Numbered from the stretch's first letter, positions 16,286 to 26,957 are shown. The stretch: DNA of 51,061 bases from Methanobacteriota archaeon (GCA_013791785.1 VMTD01000139.1:1-51061), one strand, 5' to 3'. The notes: a model not told the origin generated them from the sequence alone. A program made the numbers and translations.

Positions 16286-17836
16286 TTAAATCTCCTTTTC
16301 CGGTTTATATTCCTGTGTGAGCCAGTCCCTCCAGCCGATGTATCTTCCAAGTTCGTTCAGCCAGTCATTGGCATCGTAGAAACTGAGCTCCCACATGTCT
16401 TCTGTCTTGTGTTCCTTCATTATGTCTTTTGTTGCCTTCAACCACACCGGAAAGTCCGATGGAATCGCGCCGAAGATGAGTGTGACCAGAAGACCGTTCT
16501 CGAACCCCAGTTTCTTATCCGTTGGCCTGGTAATGGGCTGCGGTTTCAGGTTGGCAGCGTGGCTTATCACGCCAATTTTCCTGCCGTCAGCGCCACCCAC
16601 AAATTTGAGTTTACCGGAGAGCTTGGGGAACCACTCGTCAGAGATAAGGTCACCGAACTCCTCGAAGTACTTGCTGCCTTCGGGGTACACAGGGATGCAG
16701 TACATGCTTGTGGCCCTGAATTCAAACAATCCGGATGGTGTTCCCGTGAACGTGAATGAATCCGGAAGGCCATCATTCGAATCGCCCTCCACCTTTTCCA
16801 TGCGTATCACGCCGTCCCTGATGTCCTGTATCACCCTTTCCGGACCTCCTGCACCCCATCCTTCCGGGTCAATCCAGAGATGTGGCGTTACAATTGGCCG
16901 ATCGGCCTGCACGCCGGCCATTATGTCGGGGATATCTATCGGACCCATGGGCCAGTATTTCTGCATCCACTGCTGCTCCTGCTCGGTCGAAACAACATAT
17001 TTCAAGAACGGGTAAAGCGCCTGAGAGAGGAGCTCCATCGGGAACGGGTTGAGTATCTCCTCGCGTATCTCCACCCGGTCTTGGCCTCCCTTGTAACACT
17101 GGGCGAAATGGTCATTGCTCATGGGGAACAGCGCGACCCTGGAATGTGCAAACTCGTAGGAACGGTCTATCTTTGCCTCGGGCACGCTGGACCGAATGGC
17201 CTCTCTGCACTCGAACGGTATCTCGTTGTAATCCCGTTCGGCAATGCGCCTTACAACCTTCAGCAATTTTCCGAGGTTGGGCGCGACTGTCCTCGGTCCC
17301 TTAAGCGATATGCTGCTCATGGTTGGCATGACAGTAAAAACCCAGAAAACCGTGGATTGCGGCAATACATAAGCCATCTGCTGGATTAACTCCGGAGTAA
17401 GACCGCCGCCGGTACCGCCGTCGGCCGTATGCATGAAAACCACGATGGCTGGACTGATTTCGGAAATGGGTTTGTATAGCTGCTCGGCAAGCGTCCTTGA
17501 AACTTCCTCGTTCAGCACCGCCTTGAGAGCCCTGCCTGGCTTGCCGCCAGCCCCTCTGGACATTCCCTTGATGCTACTGGACAGTGAAATTTTATGGCTC
17601 TCAGGGATGTTGGTATAGAATCCTTTGGTTTTGGGGTCAGAGCTCGTATCCACTATGAAAACGTGGGGTTCTGCAAGTTCCCCCCCTATGGCTCTCAGGA
17701 CACATGCATACCGATCCATCTGGGCATGTGTTTTTATTTTCTCCAGGCCCTCGGACAGAATTCTGGAACCCCCACCACCCACGCCGACCATGACAATGGG
17801 GGGTAATTTACGTGTTTTCCCTTCGGTCAAATCCAC
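16286..17836 (-). CDS. Tubulin/FtsZ-superfamily GTPase-like protein (Tubulin_2-like)
   Basis: 516 residues. The N-terminus has VGVGGGGSRIL (residues about 17-27, nucleotide-binding Gly loop). DGGTGGGLTPEL at about 139-150 is the tubulin/FtsZ signature (GGGTGSG-like T4 loop). The spacing matches the superfamily, but the protein is longer than FtsZ (about 350-400) and lacks the usual FtsZ sequence around the signature, so it belongs with the tubulin-like outgroups rather than FtsZ or CetZ. The start is GTG at 17836, or TTG at 17830 which has GAGGT at a better distance. A TATA-like TTTTATGC lies about 25-34 bases upstream. Polymerisation and cellular role are unknown. It is followed two bases later by mevalonate kinase. 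Confidence 0.82.
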   Translation of the reverse strand: MDLTEGKTRKLPPIVMVGVGGGGSRILSEGLEKIKTHAQMDRYACVLRAIGGELAEPHVFIVDTSSDPKTKGFYTNIPESHKISLSSSIKGMSRGAGGKPGRALKAVLNEEVSRTLAEQLYKPISEISPAIVVFMHTADGGTGGGLTPELIQQMAYVLPQSTVFWVFTVMPTMSSISLKGPRTVAPNLGKLLKVVRRIAERDYNEIPFECREAIRSSVPEAKIDRSYEFAHSRVALFPMSNDHFAQCYKGGQDRVEIREEILNPFPMELLSQALYPFLKYVVSTEQEQQWMQKYWPMGPIDIPDIMAGVQADRPIVTPHLWIDPEGWGAGGPERVIQDIRDGVIRMEKVEGDSNDGLPDSFTFTGTPSGLFEFRATSMYCIPVYPEGSKYFEEFGDLISDEWFPKLSGKLKFVGGADGRKIGVISHAANLKPQPITRPTDKKLGFENGLLVTLIFGAIPSDFPVWLKATKDIMKEHKTEDMWELSFYDANDWLNELGRYIGWRDWLTQEYKPEKEI

Positions 17837-17900
17837 ACCTCAGTTCAGAATAGAGAAATAGCATAAAAGCAATTCGGTTGAACAATCGGCCATTGCCGAA

Positions 17901-18159
17901 TTTACTGCATAAATGCCGAGAAAGCCCAGCCCTGGGGGGCTGAGATGAATCGGCATCGACAGTAAAACGTTGGAGATCGCCATGCTCGTATGCATGACCC
18001 GCCATGCATCCTGCTCATATGCATGACCTGCCATGCATCGTCCAATCTATTGCGCATGAAATCAAAGCAAATCGGCTTTGATAAATTAGGTGCATGGCCC
18101 CTGGGTAAACTTCCAGCCCTGACAACAAACGCCAGCTCCTTTAGGGGCTGGTAGTTTAC
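17901..18159 (-). repeat. Two-hairpin element, copy A (reverse orientation)
   Basis: On the minus strand the order is module 1 (18159-18105: GTAAACTACCAGCCCCTAAA ... GGGCTGGAAGTTTAC) and then module 2 (17966-17901: TTTACTGTCGATGCCGATTC ... TATGCAGTAAA). Both modules are bounded by short inverse complements and fold as hairpins. The same order is found in copies B (40372-40600) and C (48372-48543). The 137-base middle contains a 29-bp tandem duplication. The outer GTAAAC supplies the TAA stop of the copper ATPase gene. Confidence 0.85.
17983..18040. repeat. Two tandem copies of a 29-bp unit inside copy A
   Basis: Units at 17983-18011 and 18012-18040 differ at three positions. Each begins TGCTC(G/A)TATGCATGACC and ends GCCATGCATC plus one base. 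The palindrome ATGCAT occurs twice per unit. Two units without spacers do not make a CRISPR. Confidence 0.85.
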
Positions 18160-20585
18160 GCGCTCTTGGCAGGAGGAACGTAACTCTTCAGCATGAGCGA
18201 GAGTGAAATCACAGTAACTGAACTCATGGCCATTGCAAAACCTGCCAGTTCCGGGAGGAACACCACACCGTAAAGTGGGTAAAGTATTCCAGCGGCGACC
18301 GGAATCAGTGCCATATTGTAAGCGAATGCCCAGAACAAATTCTGCTTTATCCGACCCATGACCTTCCTGCCCAGCTGGATTGCGCCCACCGCGTCCAGGA
18401 TGTCGCCCTTGACCAGCACGATATCGCCGCTCTCCATGGCAACGTCCGTTCCGTTGCCCATTGCGATGCCAACATCCGCCCTGGCCAGCGCCGGTGCGTC
18501 GTTGATGCCGTCCCCAACGAACGCCACCGTATGACCCTCAGCCTGGAGCTGCCCCACCCTGGCAGCCTTCCGGTCCGGAAGAACGCCGGCCATTATGTTC
18601 TTGATGCCCAGCTGCTTGCCTATGGCGTTTGCCGTGCGGACATTATCACCGGTTATCATTGCCACTTCCAGACCCATGGCCTTCAGTTCCCTGATGGCTT
18701 TCGGCGTGGTAGTCTTAACGGCATCTGCGATTCCCATTATTCCTGCAAATTTTCCGTCAATGCCAACAAGAATGGCTGTTTTTCCGTCATTCTCCATCGT
18801 CTCTATCTTTTCTTTCAGGGCATCAACCGATATTCCGTTCTCTGCCAGGAACTCCCGGTTGCCGATGAGAACGACCCTACTGACAACTTTTGCTCTCACG
18901 CCCTTTCCCGGCACGGTAATGAAATCCACCGCTTCCGGAATATTAGCGTCTGAGGATTTCGCCTTCCGGACCACGGCCTCTGCCAGGGGATGCTGCGAGT
19001 TCCTTTCCACCGCCGCGGCCATGGAAATTAATTCCGGCTCACCCATGCCCAGCGCGTGGATGTCGGTAACGTCCGGCCTGCCGACAGTCAGTGTCCCGGT
19101 CTTGTCGAATATAACTGTATCAAGCTTCGCGACCGCTTCCAGGGCCTCGCCGTTCCGTATGAGCACACCGAGTTCCGCGCCCCTGCCGATTCCCACGGTT
19201 ACCGCCGTGGGCGTGGCCAGGCCCAGTGCGCACGGACAGGCTATCACCAGTATCGAGATGAGCACCGTCAGGGAAAACAGAAGGGGATTCGCAACGGAAT
19301 AAATATCGGTGAGGAAGAGATACCATGCCAAAAATGAAAATATCGCCACGGCCAGCACCACCGGAATGAAATATCGGACAACGCTGTCTGCGAGCTTCTG
19401 CACAGGCGGCTTCGAACCCTGGGCCTTCTCCACCAGCTTGATAATCTGGGAGAGCATGGTGTCCTTTCCGACCTTTGTGGCCGCGAAAGTTAGCGCGCCG
19501 TTACCGTTTATCGTGCCGCCGACGACGATGTCCCCGGGTCTTTTCTGCACGGGAATCGATTCACCGGTTATCATGGACTCGTCAACATGACTCTCGCCCT
19601 TCCGAACTTCGCCATCGACCGGAATTTTCCCGCCGGGTTTGACCAGGATTATGTCACCGACCAGTACATCGTCTATCGGGATGTCGAGTTCCTTTCCGTC
19701 CCTGAGCACCAGCGCAGTACTGGCCTGTAGCCCCATGAGCGCCTTTATTGCCTCGGAAGTGCGGCCCTTGGCCCTTGCCTCAAGATATCGGCCCAGCATG
19801 AGGAACGCCGCCAGAAAGACGGCGGACTCATAGAACATGAAATTGTGGTCCAGAACTATATTGAAAGTGCCCATGACGCTGGAGACGAACGCCACGCCGA
19901 TGCCCATGGAGTACATGACGTCCATGTTCAGGTTCCTGTTTCTGAGAGAACGATAACCGGCGCCAAAAATCGGATGGCTCACATAGATGAAAACAGGCGT
20001 TGAAATCAGCAGCATGAGATAGGATTTCGCCATCATGTCGAAATTCGGCAGGTACATGATGGCCATCAGAATGCCGCCTACAATTATGCCGACAACCGCC
20101 CTGGACAGCCTGGCCTTCAGCAGTTTATCGCGCTCCTTCTCGGCATTGAGTGTATCATTGCCCTCGGCTCCCAGGAACTGATATCCGATTTTCTCGATGG
20201 TCGCTTTCATGTCCCCGACAGTGACGGTTCCTGGAGAGTAATCGACATAGGCCTTTTCCGCGGCCAGGTTGATTGATACGGACCCGATACCGTCAAGCTT
20301 TCCCAGGGATTCTTCGATGGCCTTGGAGCACATGGCGCATGTCATTCCACCGATCTTCAGGACGGCTTTCTCTGTGATTACACTGTACCCGGCACTGGAA
20401 ACGGCCTTCTCCATATCGAGAACTTTCGCCGAATCGGGTTTATACCGCACCCGCACGGACTCGCTGGCCAGGTTGACCTCCGCTGACTCGACGCCTTCGA
20501 GAGCGGCCAGTGATTTTTCTACGGCGCTCGCGCAGTTGGCGCACGTCATTCCGGAAATCTTCAGGTTAACTGTCTTCTCTTCCAT
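18156..20585 (-). CDS. copA: Copper-type P1B ATPase (CopA family)
   Basis: An 809-residue heavy-metal-exporting ATPase. Two N-terminal HMA domains carry GMTCANC and GMTCAMC metal sites (near residues 11 and 80). TM segments follow, then the TGES actuator loop, the CPC membrane metal site ([11 protein letters not shown], about residue 447), DKTGTLT with the phosphorylated Asp (about 493), SQHPL (the HP motif) and GDGINDAPA (about 687). The CPC and CxxC patterns indicate Cu(I), though Ag(I) is transported by the same group. The last codon and stop fall at the edge of repeat copy A. No copper-responsive regulator or chaperone gene is adjacent. Confidence 0.95.
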   Translation of the reverse strand: MEEKTVNLKISGMTCANCASAVEKSLAALEGVESAEVNLASESVRVRYKPDSAKVLDMEKAVSSAGYSVITEKAVLKIGGMTCAMCSKAIEESLGKLDGIGSVSINLAAEKAYVDYSPGTVTVGDMKATIEKIGYQFLGAEGNDTLNAEKERDKLLKARLSRAVVGIIVGGILMAIMYLPNFDMMAKSYLMLLISTPVFIYVSHPIFGAGYRSLRNRNLNMDVMYSMGIGVAFVSSVMGTFNIVLDHNFMFYESAVFLAAFLMLGRYLEARAKGRTSEAIKALMGLQASTALVLRDGKELDIPIDDVLVGDIILVKPGGKIPVDGEVRKGESHVDESMITGESIPVQKRPGDIVVGGTINGNGALTFAATKVGKDTMLSQIIKLVEKAQGSKPPVQKLADSVVRYFIPVVLAVAIFSFLAWYLFLTDIYSVANPLLFSLTVLISILVIACPCALGLATPTAVTVGIGRGAELGVLIRNGEALEAVAKLDTVIFDKTGTLTVGRPDVTDIHALGMGEPELISMAAAVERNSQHPLAEAVVRKAKSSDANIPEAVDFITVPGKGVRAKVVSRVVLIGNREFLAENGISVDALKEKIETMENDGKTAILVGIDGKFAGIMGIADAVKTTTPKAIRELKAMGLEVAMITGDNVRTANAIGKQLGIKNIMAGVLPDRKAARVGQLQAEGHTVAFVGDGINDAPALARADVGIAMGNGTDVAMESGDIVLVKGDILDAVGAIQLGRKVMGRIKQNLFWAFAYNMALIPVAAGILYPLYGVVFLPELAGFAMAMSSVTVISLSLMLKSYVPPAKSA

Positions 20586-20699
20586 GTATTCTCAAACAAT
20601 ACATTGGTCACGGGGGTAATAAAGTTTATACCGAATATCACGATTTTTAATTGATAAGATTAATTAAACTGTTGTTGTTCCTGCATTGGTAATTTGCAA

Positions 20700-20782
20700 G
20701 CCGAGGTAGCCAAGCCCGGTATGGCGCCGGTCTCGAAAACCGGTGGTGTTCCACCTCGGGAGTTCAAATCTCCTCCTCGGCG
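20700..20782 (+). tRNA. tRNA-Ser (anticodon CGA)
   Basis: The acceptor stem GCCGAGG (20700-20706) pairs with CCTCGGC (20775-20781), with G as discriminator. The anticodon loop CTCGAAA is closed by CCGGT/ACCGG and reads UCG. The long variable arm (TGGTG/CACC) is the class II feature of serine tRNAs. The T-loop is TTCAAAT. CCA is not encoded. No intron. It lies in the gap between two leftward genes. Confidence 0.95.
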
Positions 20783-20813
20783 TTCTTATTTTTGTTCAAG
20801 AATTGATGCCGGC

Positions 20814-23800
20814 CTACCACTCAACCGTCCAAACAGAATCCGTCGGCACATGCACCCAGTACCCTTCCCCAGGCTTCATCACGTATGTTGACCCAACCTC
20901 CACGATGTATGGCGATTCCGCAACGAAAACATCCATCCGGTCGGCACCGGTGCCCCAGAGGGCGTAGGCTACCGATTCCTCTGCCAGGGATGGATACCCC
21001 ACAAGATTCCAGCCCGCTAGGAGAGTGATTCCGGTGCTTTCCGCAGGTACACCAGACACCTTCAGAGTACATGGCTCGGTGGCATGTATCCAGTAACCGG
21101 TCTTGCTGTCAATGGTGGTGATGCTGTTCAGCTCTTCCGACCCCCCCGGCCTGTACAGGAGCCAGAGGCCGCCTTGGCCCAATCTTGAATATGTTTTTAC
21201 CGCATCATATTTACCGGATATGGACCAGAGGACGTTCTCAATTGACTGGTCATACGTATCAAACGGAATTGACACCAGGTTCCAGCCGGCATGCAAATCT
21301 GTTGAGAAATAAACAGCCGCAGCATCTATAATGAACACCCATGAAAAATCGACAGCATTTCCATGAAAGTCCCTTCCGTACAGCCTGCAATTCACTGTGG
21401 AACCATCCGCAAAATCTACGGGATGCTGGTAGGAGATATTGTATCCTCCCGGAACGGGCGCGTATTCGTAAAATACCGCAAAGGACTGGACATAAAGCCT
21501 GACAGTGGAAATATTGACACCCAGATTATCCGTGATTTTGATTGATATTTCCGGTCTGAGAACATTGCATGTCCACCCCGGTGGCGGGAACGGGTCGGCG
21601 GTCCTGGGACCGTCCGAGTCGGTGGAGAATATCTCCCAGTGACCGGATGACATGTTCACGTTCCGCGGATTGTCAGGGAATATGTTGGTGTCCATTGAAA
21701 CAGTTACTATGGTAATGTTGCCATATCGACCGGTGTAATTGTGGGTTCTGTCTGTCACAGGCATCCACATGACCTGTCCGTCCGTGCCTGTGGAAATATC
21801 ATGAACTGTTTGGCCATTGTCCCTTACAAGAACGCGGGCATCCAGCGGATCGCCGGTTAGGTTTTCCACACGGACATGAAGATAGTTCTGGACAGTCAGA
21901 TTGGAGAGATAATCCTGGAAATCGAGCTTGGCATCGGAGAACGTCGTGTTGAGTGTTCTCGGTCGTGATTCGGAGCCCATGGAGAAATCCATGGGGTTAT
22001 CCAAAAAACTAGAATTGACGAAAACCGGGCTGGAATCAGTACATTGCGTGCCAGTTGTGCCAGAATTGCTTATGGTTGTGGCCACCAGGTATGTCGGTAT
22101 GTCGCAGACCAATTCCAGTACCGAAAGAACAACGCGCCCCGTGCCATTAGCGGCGATGGAAAAGGGGATCGTGGTCGTTCCTCCCGAAATACGGTCCAGG
22201 CCCTGGTTGAACACATCGGCCAGCCATGAACCGGTGATGTATTCCACGCCGTTGAACGCGCCGGGGTGCTGAAATTCATCGATTCCATCCTTGTTGATGT
22301 CTATGCTGACGTCTTCCGGGTATCCGGAAAGGGCCAAGTCCAGAACGTAGATGTCGTTCTTGATGTCGGTCCTGTTCACCCATGCGATTTTCTGGCCATG
22401 TATGACAGGGTGCGAGTCACCGTCCAGGTCACGTTCCAGTATTGTCTGCACGCCTGTGGTGATGTTGAACATCCTGGCGCTCCAGAGATTGGTGAGCTGG
22501 TTGTGGAAATAATAGACAACTGTATCTTCGTAAATTCTGGGCATGAAGTTCTGCTGGCCATCCGGGTCATAGGTCAGGCGGCTGATGGCGGTTGAGGCAA
22601 TGTTGTACTGATATATCTCCCAGTTGCCATTACGGTTATCGTGCCAGACGACCCTGTCATCGTACACGTCCGGGCAGTACTGTATCGCTGCATCGTTGTT
22701 GATGTTTAACGATTTCCGGGCTTTGATGTCGTACATGATGATGTCCGAATAATCTGAGCCTGGCGAACCGTAATAGGAATACCAGACGACGGTGTTACCC
22801 TGGATGTTCACGCCCATGTCATGGTCCGGGCTGTCCGATATCCGTTCTTCCTTGCCGTCAGTGATGTTCACCATGTAGATGTCATAATTTCCGCTCCGGA
22901 GGTCCTGCCAGACAATGATGTCGCCGTCTATTGCCGGTTTCAGTTGGGCGCTGGGGTTGGTGCAGACCGCCCATTCAGTGGAATTGGTGAAACAATAAGC
23001 ATAGATATCGGGATTGCCATTCCTGTAATCCACCCAGATGATTGTGTCTTCATAAACGTCCGGGTCCACCTGCGAATATGGGCTGCTGGCCACCCTTACA
23101 AGGGCCGGATCATTCACTAAGGAAGGTGTTTCCAGATAATTGGGCACGCCATTTCCGTCCGAGTCCATTTTCAGGTCATAGGCATATATGTTCCATAGCC
23201 CGTTCCGGTAATCCTGCCATACGACCAAGTTCCCGTGTATCTCGGGAGAGAATTGGGTAAATTCATCCTCAATGACGGAATCACTTTCCAGTTCCGAACC
23301 GCGGGCACTGATGTTGACCTCCCGGACAATGGCCCTGGAAGGTAATGTGACTGATATGTGGTCACGAAGACCCCCGTCCAGGAAAACGGCGGACTCTTCG
23401 GTTTTTCCAGAAGAAAACGCCGCGGCGGTCATGCCGACTGCATCATCGACACTGTAGAATCCCACATTATTCTCATCCAGCACACAGGCTAGGAGAAATG
23501 GTGCCGATTGGTACGCGTAAATACCATAGTAGTTAGCGTTGAAACTGCTGTTCAGTATCACAGGCCAGGAGCTGTACATGAATGCACCGTAGATGTTACC
23601 GGCGGAGATTACCGAGTCCAGATTCGGGTGGGAATCTTGAAGGTAAAAACCGGAATTCGTGTTGTTGAGCGCACTGGTGGAGATGAATTCGGGAGATGCA
23701 GCATTCAGGTAGAAACCGTGCACGTTGTTCTCTGCAAGGCAACCGGAAATGCTCCCCCCAATACAGTTTGCCAGATAGAAACCGAAGTTATTTAGGATGG

Positions 23801-26800
23801 ATACCGAATCGTTCACCAGAATCTGGCCGCCGTTTGCATAGAAACCGTTGTCCTTGCACTCAATGAATCTGGAATGGGAAACTACCGGAGCACCTGCATT
23901 CGACCATATGCCGTTGATGCACCTGTAGAACAAAGTGTTGTTCACGGTTGGAGCGCAGTTCTGAAGATAAAGACCGTCGCCGGACATCTCCGCCAGGACA
24001 CAACCATCGATGACCAGGTTACCAGTATAAGTTGTTATCTGGGTGATGCCTGATATCAGCGAGCGGACAAGTTCGCCGTAGGCCGTTGAACGGTATGTTA
24101 CCCACAACACGTTGGGCTGCAACGGGGCACGTGTTCCCAGCATCATCAGTTTGCTGTCCAGCATGTTGAAAGCGCCGTTCTTCACTTCCATGAAGGTGTT
24201 GGCACCCGGGGTTCCCAGAAACCATAGAGTAGTATTTTCCAGATCCAGATTGCCGTAATCGATTGTCAAACCGCCGTGGACGATTATGGATGTGTCCTGA
24301 TAATCAGCATAGTAATCTATGAGGGTCGGGGCGGTCCATTCGACCCACCCCATACCCAGGGGCGATACCTGAACATCTATCGTTTCGTTGGGCGATACGG
24401 ATGTTATTGACGAATCTTGAAGATCGCCATCGAATGCCAGTATCCTGTGGGAATTGTACTCCTCGGTTCCGTTCCAGAAGAGACGTTGCTGTCTGAAGGC
24501 CGCATTGTGTAGGACGCCCTCATCATCCGTTATTCCGGAGCCGGACACACGTTCCGACGAATCCAGAACCGAGACATGGCATCCCGGGACCGGCTGTAAC
24601 AAATCATCCAGAACACGCACGTGGAACCAACCCCCTATGTCTATGAAACCGGAGGGCTGGATTGCGGTCCTGAGCAAATCTATGGTGCAGTTTACCAGCG
24701 AGGCGGATGAACCACGTCCAACTTTGACATTGAGTGGGTTGTTGAAACTGGAATTCAGCAGAACGGGAGAACAGTCCAGGACGTCCATGCCCACACTGTT
24801 GTTGTTCAATGTGACGGATTCGCCCAGGAACTCGGATGCCTGCAATTGCAGCCCTGTTACTGAATTCGCAACTTCGATTGCGGATACAATAAATGATGAG
24901 TCAATTGCAATGATTGCCGCATTTGTGGAATTCTTAACCGTAAGGTTGGAACCGTCCAGAAAGGTGTTGATACCATATATTCCGTTGTCACAACCATCGA
25001 TGCGGGCATCGGTCACGTCCAGCATGCAATTGTAGGAATAGAGACCGGTGGCCGAGTTATTAATATACATGCCTCTGAAAGTTGCTGCAGATTGGCTAGC
25101 GGAAATACCGGTTGTTCTCGCACGCCCTAAGACTATGTTGGATAGAATGGCAGTATCCCCGCTCAGTTGGAGGCCTATGGGTGCCCAGTCTATTGTAACG
25201 TTATCCACGGATGGAGAACAGGACAATATCTTCAGTCCGTATGCGGATGCATGGGCAATGTCCAGCCCGTTTATGTCAGATAATGAATTTCTTATGATGA
25301 ACTCGGTTATCCATCTCATGGAACTGTCGATGAAATGAACTGGACTGCCAGTATCGGCGGTAACCAGCACCCTGGCTGGTTCCAATAATCTGGTTGTTCC
25401 AATGGAGGATATCCCGGAATCGTTGAGCCACAGATTACCCGCAGCCATTGAAAATGTCCTTGTTGACTGGGAAGAGAAGAACAGCGTGCTGTTCATCAGT
25501 TCCAGGGTTCCCGCACTGACAGTCAGGTCCCCCAACGAGATTATTTTGGTATCTGTGTAATTTCGAACATCCGTCAGAATTGTACCGGCAGGCCATATCT
25601 CCACGCCGATTGGATTCGAACTAACTTCCACATTGCATCTGGAATCTGCCGCCAGCAGGGTGATGTTCTCGCCGTAGGTGACGTTCTCCCCGACCAGGGA
25701 AAAGGCCATGACCCGGTGGGTGTCCATTTCTATCGGACCATCGTCTGTCAGGAATTTCTGCCTGAATACCAGATTGGGAGCGATACCTGTGGAATTCGTC
25801 ACACCGCTTGATGCGGGATTGCCCTCCGAATCCAGAACGGATACTTTCATGTTCGGCATCGGGGAACCAGTCTCATTGACCACGCTCACGCCCATACGCT
25901 GCCCGACTGATGCGTACAAACCCCTGGAAGCCCTCACCTTGGATTCATCGAGGGTGGTATTCAGAAGTCGGGGAAAAGAATTCTGGACAATGTCCATGTC
26001 CAATAAGTTCGAAAGTGCACAATCCACCAGAAGAGGCGAGGAATACCATGTCTGGATGCCAGCAACCTGCGAACCGTTAATCATGCATGAATAAACTGTC
26101 GGCTCGGAGTTCTGGAAATAGATGCCTATCTTGTTGTTCTGAAGGAAGCAATCCTCGATTATGGGTGTCGAGTAATACAGGAATATCCCGCGGGCGGTGC
26201 TGCCGGTTATGGTGAGATTTCTCAGTGTGGGGTTGCAGAAATATGAGTAAATAGCATAGTAGTGGCCTGTGAATGTGCAGTTCCTCACAGATACAGCGTT
26301 TGATTTGATGGTGAGCCCATAATGGTTGTTCTCGAAGAGCATCCCGTCAAAGGTTGCCATGGACGTGGAAACCACCACACCTTGGTTCAGGCCGCTGTAA
26401 CCGCAATTTCTGATGATGCTGTTGCTGAATGAGATTTGAGAACCGGCCTGGGCAATGAGTGTGTACCTGTTGAAGCTGTTGTTGGACATGATACAGCTTG
26501 CATCTCCCTGCGTTCCCGGGTCGAAGTCATAATCCACCAAGGTGAGTTTGCCAAGTATAACAATTTTGAACTGGCCGTTTCCGGTGAGGTTCATTGCCAG
26601 TGTGGTATTGGTAAATTCCAGATGACCGATGAGTTCCACCGTGAGATTGCCGGTTAGGTAAATGGTGGCATTCAAGAACCTGGCATAAGTTGTGATGTTC
26701 CAGTCATCCCCGATAACTATGGTACCGGTGACCGGTTCCGGCGGGGCCATGGTTCCGGGGGTGTCAGAAGGAATCGGCGAAGCCATTGGCTGCAGAAACG

Positions 26801-26849
26801 TCGAGAGGATGAGAAACAATGATATCAGAAATGCCAATGTGCCCTTCAT
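20814..26849 (-). CDS. Giant secreted surface protein: parallel beta-helix, TolB-like propeller and C-terminal duplicated domain
   Basis: 2011 residues from the ATG at 26849 (MKGTLAFLISLFLIL, a clear signal peptide); an ATG at 26891 would bury that signal. Most of residues 60-1190 are right-handed beta-helix (NosD/pectate-lyase-like) repeats of the N.G.YL...P...NS.F type in at least two blocks, separated by Ig-like segments. Residues about 1195-1505 hold six or so repeats of the form (V)VW.D.RNG.W.IY.Y, a TolB-like beta-propeller. Near the C-terminus two AGWNLV(S/G) segments mark a duplicated small domain seen in secreted archaeal proteins. No C-terminal TM anchor is visible. It likely binds or degrades extracellular polysaccharide or coats the cell, but no catalytic site is evident. 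The stop lies 31 bases from the convergent tRNA. Confidence 0.87.
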   Translation of the reverse strand: MKGTLAFLISLFLILSTFLQPMASPIPSDTPGTMAPPEPVTGTIVIGDDWNITTYARFLNATIYLTGNLTVELIGHLEFTNTTLAMNLTGNGQFKIVILGKLTLVDYDFDPGTQGDASCIMSNNSFNRYTLIAQAGSQISFSNSIIRNCGYSGLNQGVVVSTSMATFDGMLFENNHYGLTIKSNAVSVRNCTFTGHYYAIYSYFCNPTLRNLTITGSTARGIFLYYSTPIIEDCFLQNNKIGIYFQNSEPTVYSCMINGSQVAGIQTWYSSPLLVDCALSNLLDMDIVQNSFPRLLNTTLDESKVRASRGLYASVGQRMGVSVVNETGSPMPNMKVSVLDSEGNPASSGVTNSTGIAPNLVFRQKFLTDDGPIEMDTHRVMAFSLVGENVTYGENITLLAADSRCNVEVSSNPIGVEIWPAGTILTDVRNYTDTKIISLGDLTVSAGTLELMNSTLFFSSQSTRTFSMAAGNLWLNDSGISSIGTTRLLEPARVLVTADTGSPVHFIDSSMRWITEFIIRNSLSDINGLDIAHASAYGLKILSCSPSVDNVTIDWAPIGLQLSGDTAILSNIVLGRARTTGISASQSAATFRGMYINNSATGLYSYNCMLDVTDARIDGCDNGIYGINTFLDGSNLTVKNSTNAAIIAIDSSFIVSAIEVANSVTGLQLQASEFLGESVTLNNNSVGMDVLDCSPVLLNSSFNNPLNVKVGRGSSASLVNCTIDLLRTAIQPSGFIDIGGWFHVRVLDDLLQPVPGCHVSVLDSSERVSGSGITDDEGVLHNAAFRQQRLFWNGTEEYNSHRILAFDGDLQDSSITSVSPNETIDVQVSPLGMGWVEWTAPTLIDYYADYQDTSIIVHGGLTIDYGNLDLENTTLWFLGTPGANTFMEVKNGAFNMLDSKLMMLGTRAPLQPNVLWVTYRSTAYGELVRSLISGITQITTYTGNLVIDGCVLAEMSGDGLYLQNCAPTVNNTLFYRCINGIWSNAGAPVVSHSRFIECKDNGFYANGGQILVNDSVSILNNFGFYLANCIGGSISGCLAENNVHGFYLNAASPEFISTSALNNTNSGFYLQDSHPNLDSVISAGNIYGAFMYSSWPVILNSSFNANYYGIYAYQSAPFLLACVLDENNVGFYSVDDAVGMTAAAFSSGKTEESAVFLDGGLRDHISVTLPSRAIVREVNISARGSELESDSVIEDEFTQFSPEIHGNLVVWQDYRNGLWNIYAYDLKMDSDGNGVPNYLETPSLVNDPALVRVASSPYSQVDPDVYEDTIIWVDYRNGNPDIYAYCFTNSTEWAVCTNPSAQLKPAIDGDIIVWQDLRSGNYDIYMVNITDGKEERISDSPDHDMGVNIQGNTVVWYSYYGSPGSDYSDIIMYDIKARKSLNINNDAAIQYCPDVYDDRVVWHDNRNGNWEIYQYNIASTAISRLTYDPDGQQNFMPRIYEDTVVYYFHNQLTNLWSARMFNITTGVQTILERDLDGDSHPVIHGQKIAWVNRTDIKNDIYVLDLALSGYPEDVSIDINKDGIDEFQHPGAFNGVEYITGSWLADVFNQGLDRISGGTTTIPFSIAANGTGRVVLSVLELVCDIPTYLVATTISNSGTTGTQCTDSSPVFVNSSFLDNPMDFSMGSESRPRTLNTTFSDAKLDFQDYLSNLTVQNYLHVRVENLTGDPLDARVLVRDNGQTVHDISTGTDGQVMWMPVTDRTHNYTGRYGNITIVTVSMDTNIFPDNPRNVNMSSGHWEIFSTDSDGPRTADPFPPPGWTCNVLRPEISIKITDNLGVNISTVRLYVQSFAVFYEYAPVPGGYNISYQHPVDFADGSTVNCRLYGRDFHGNAVDFSWVFIIDAAAVYFSTDLHAGWNLVSIPFDTYDQSIENVLWSISGKYDAVKTYSRLGQGGLWLLYRPGGSEELNSITTIDSKTGYWIHATEPCTLKVSGVPAESTGITLLAGWNLVGYPSLAEESVAYALWGTGADRMDVFVAESPYIVEVGSTYVMKPGEGYWVHVPTDSVWTVEW

Positions 26850-26957
26850 CGGAATAAATAAAGCATCAGGACTTCTTAATACTTTTTGCATCTTTCAGAA
26901 TATAGGATAGAATAACATAATAGAATGCTTTGCAGAGAATTTGCATTCAACGAATGA

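Noticed and set aside
17983-18040. Possible CRISPR from the 29-bp repeats
   Set aside because: Only two directly abutting units, no spacers, and no cas genes in the window.
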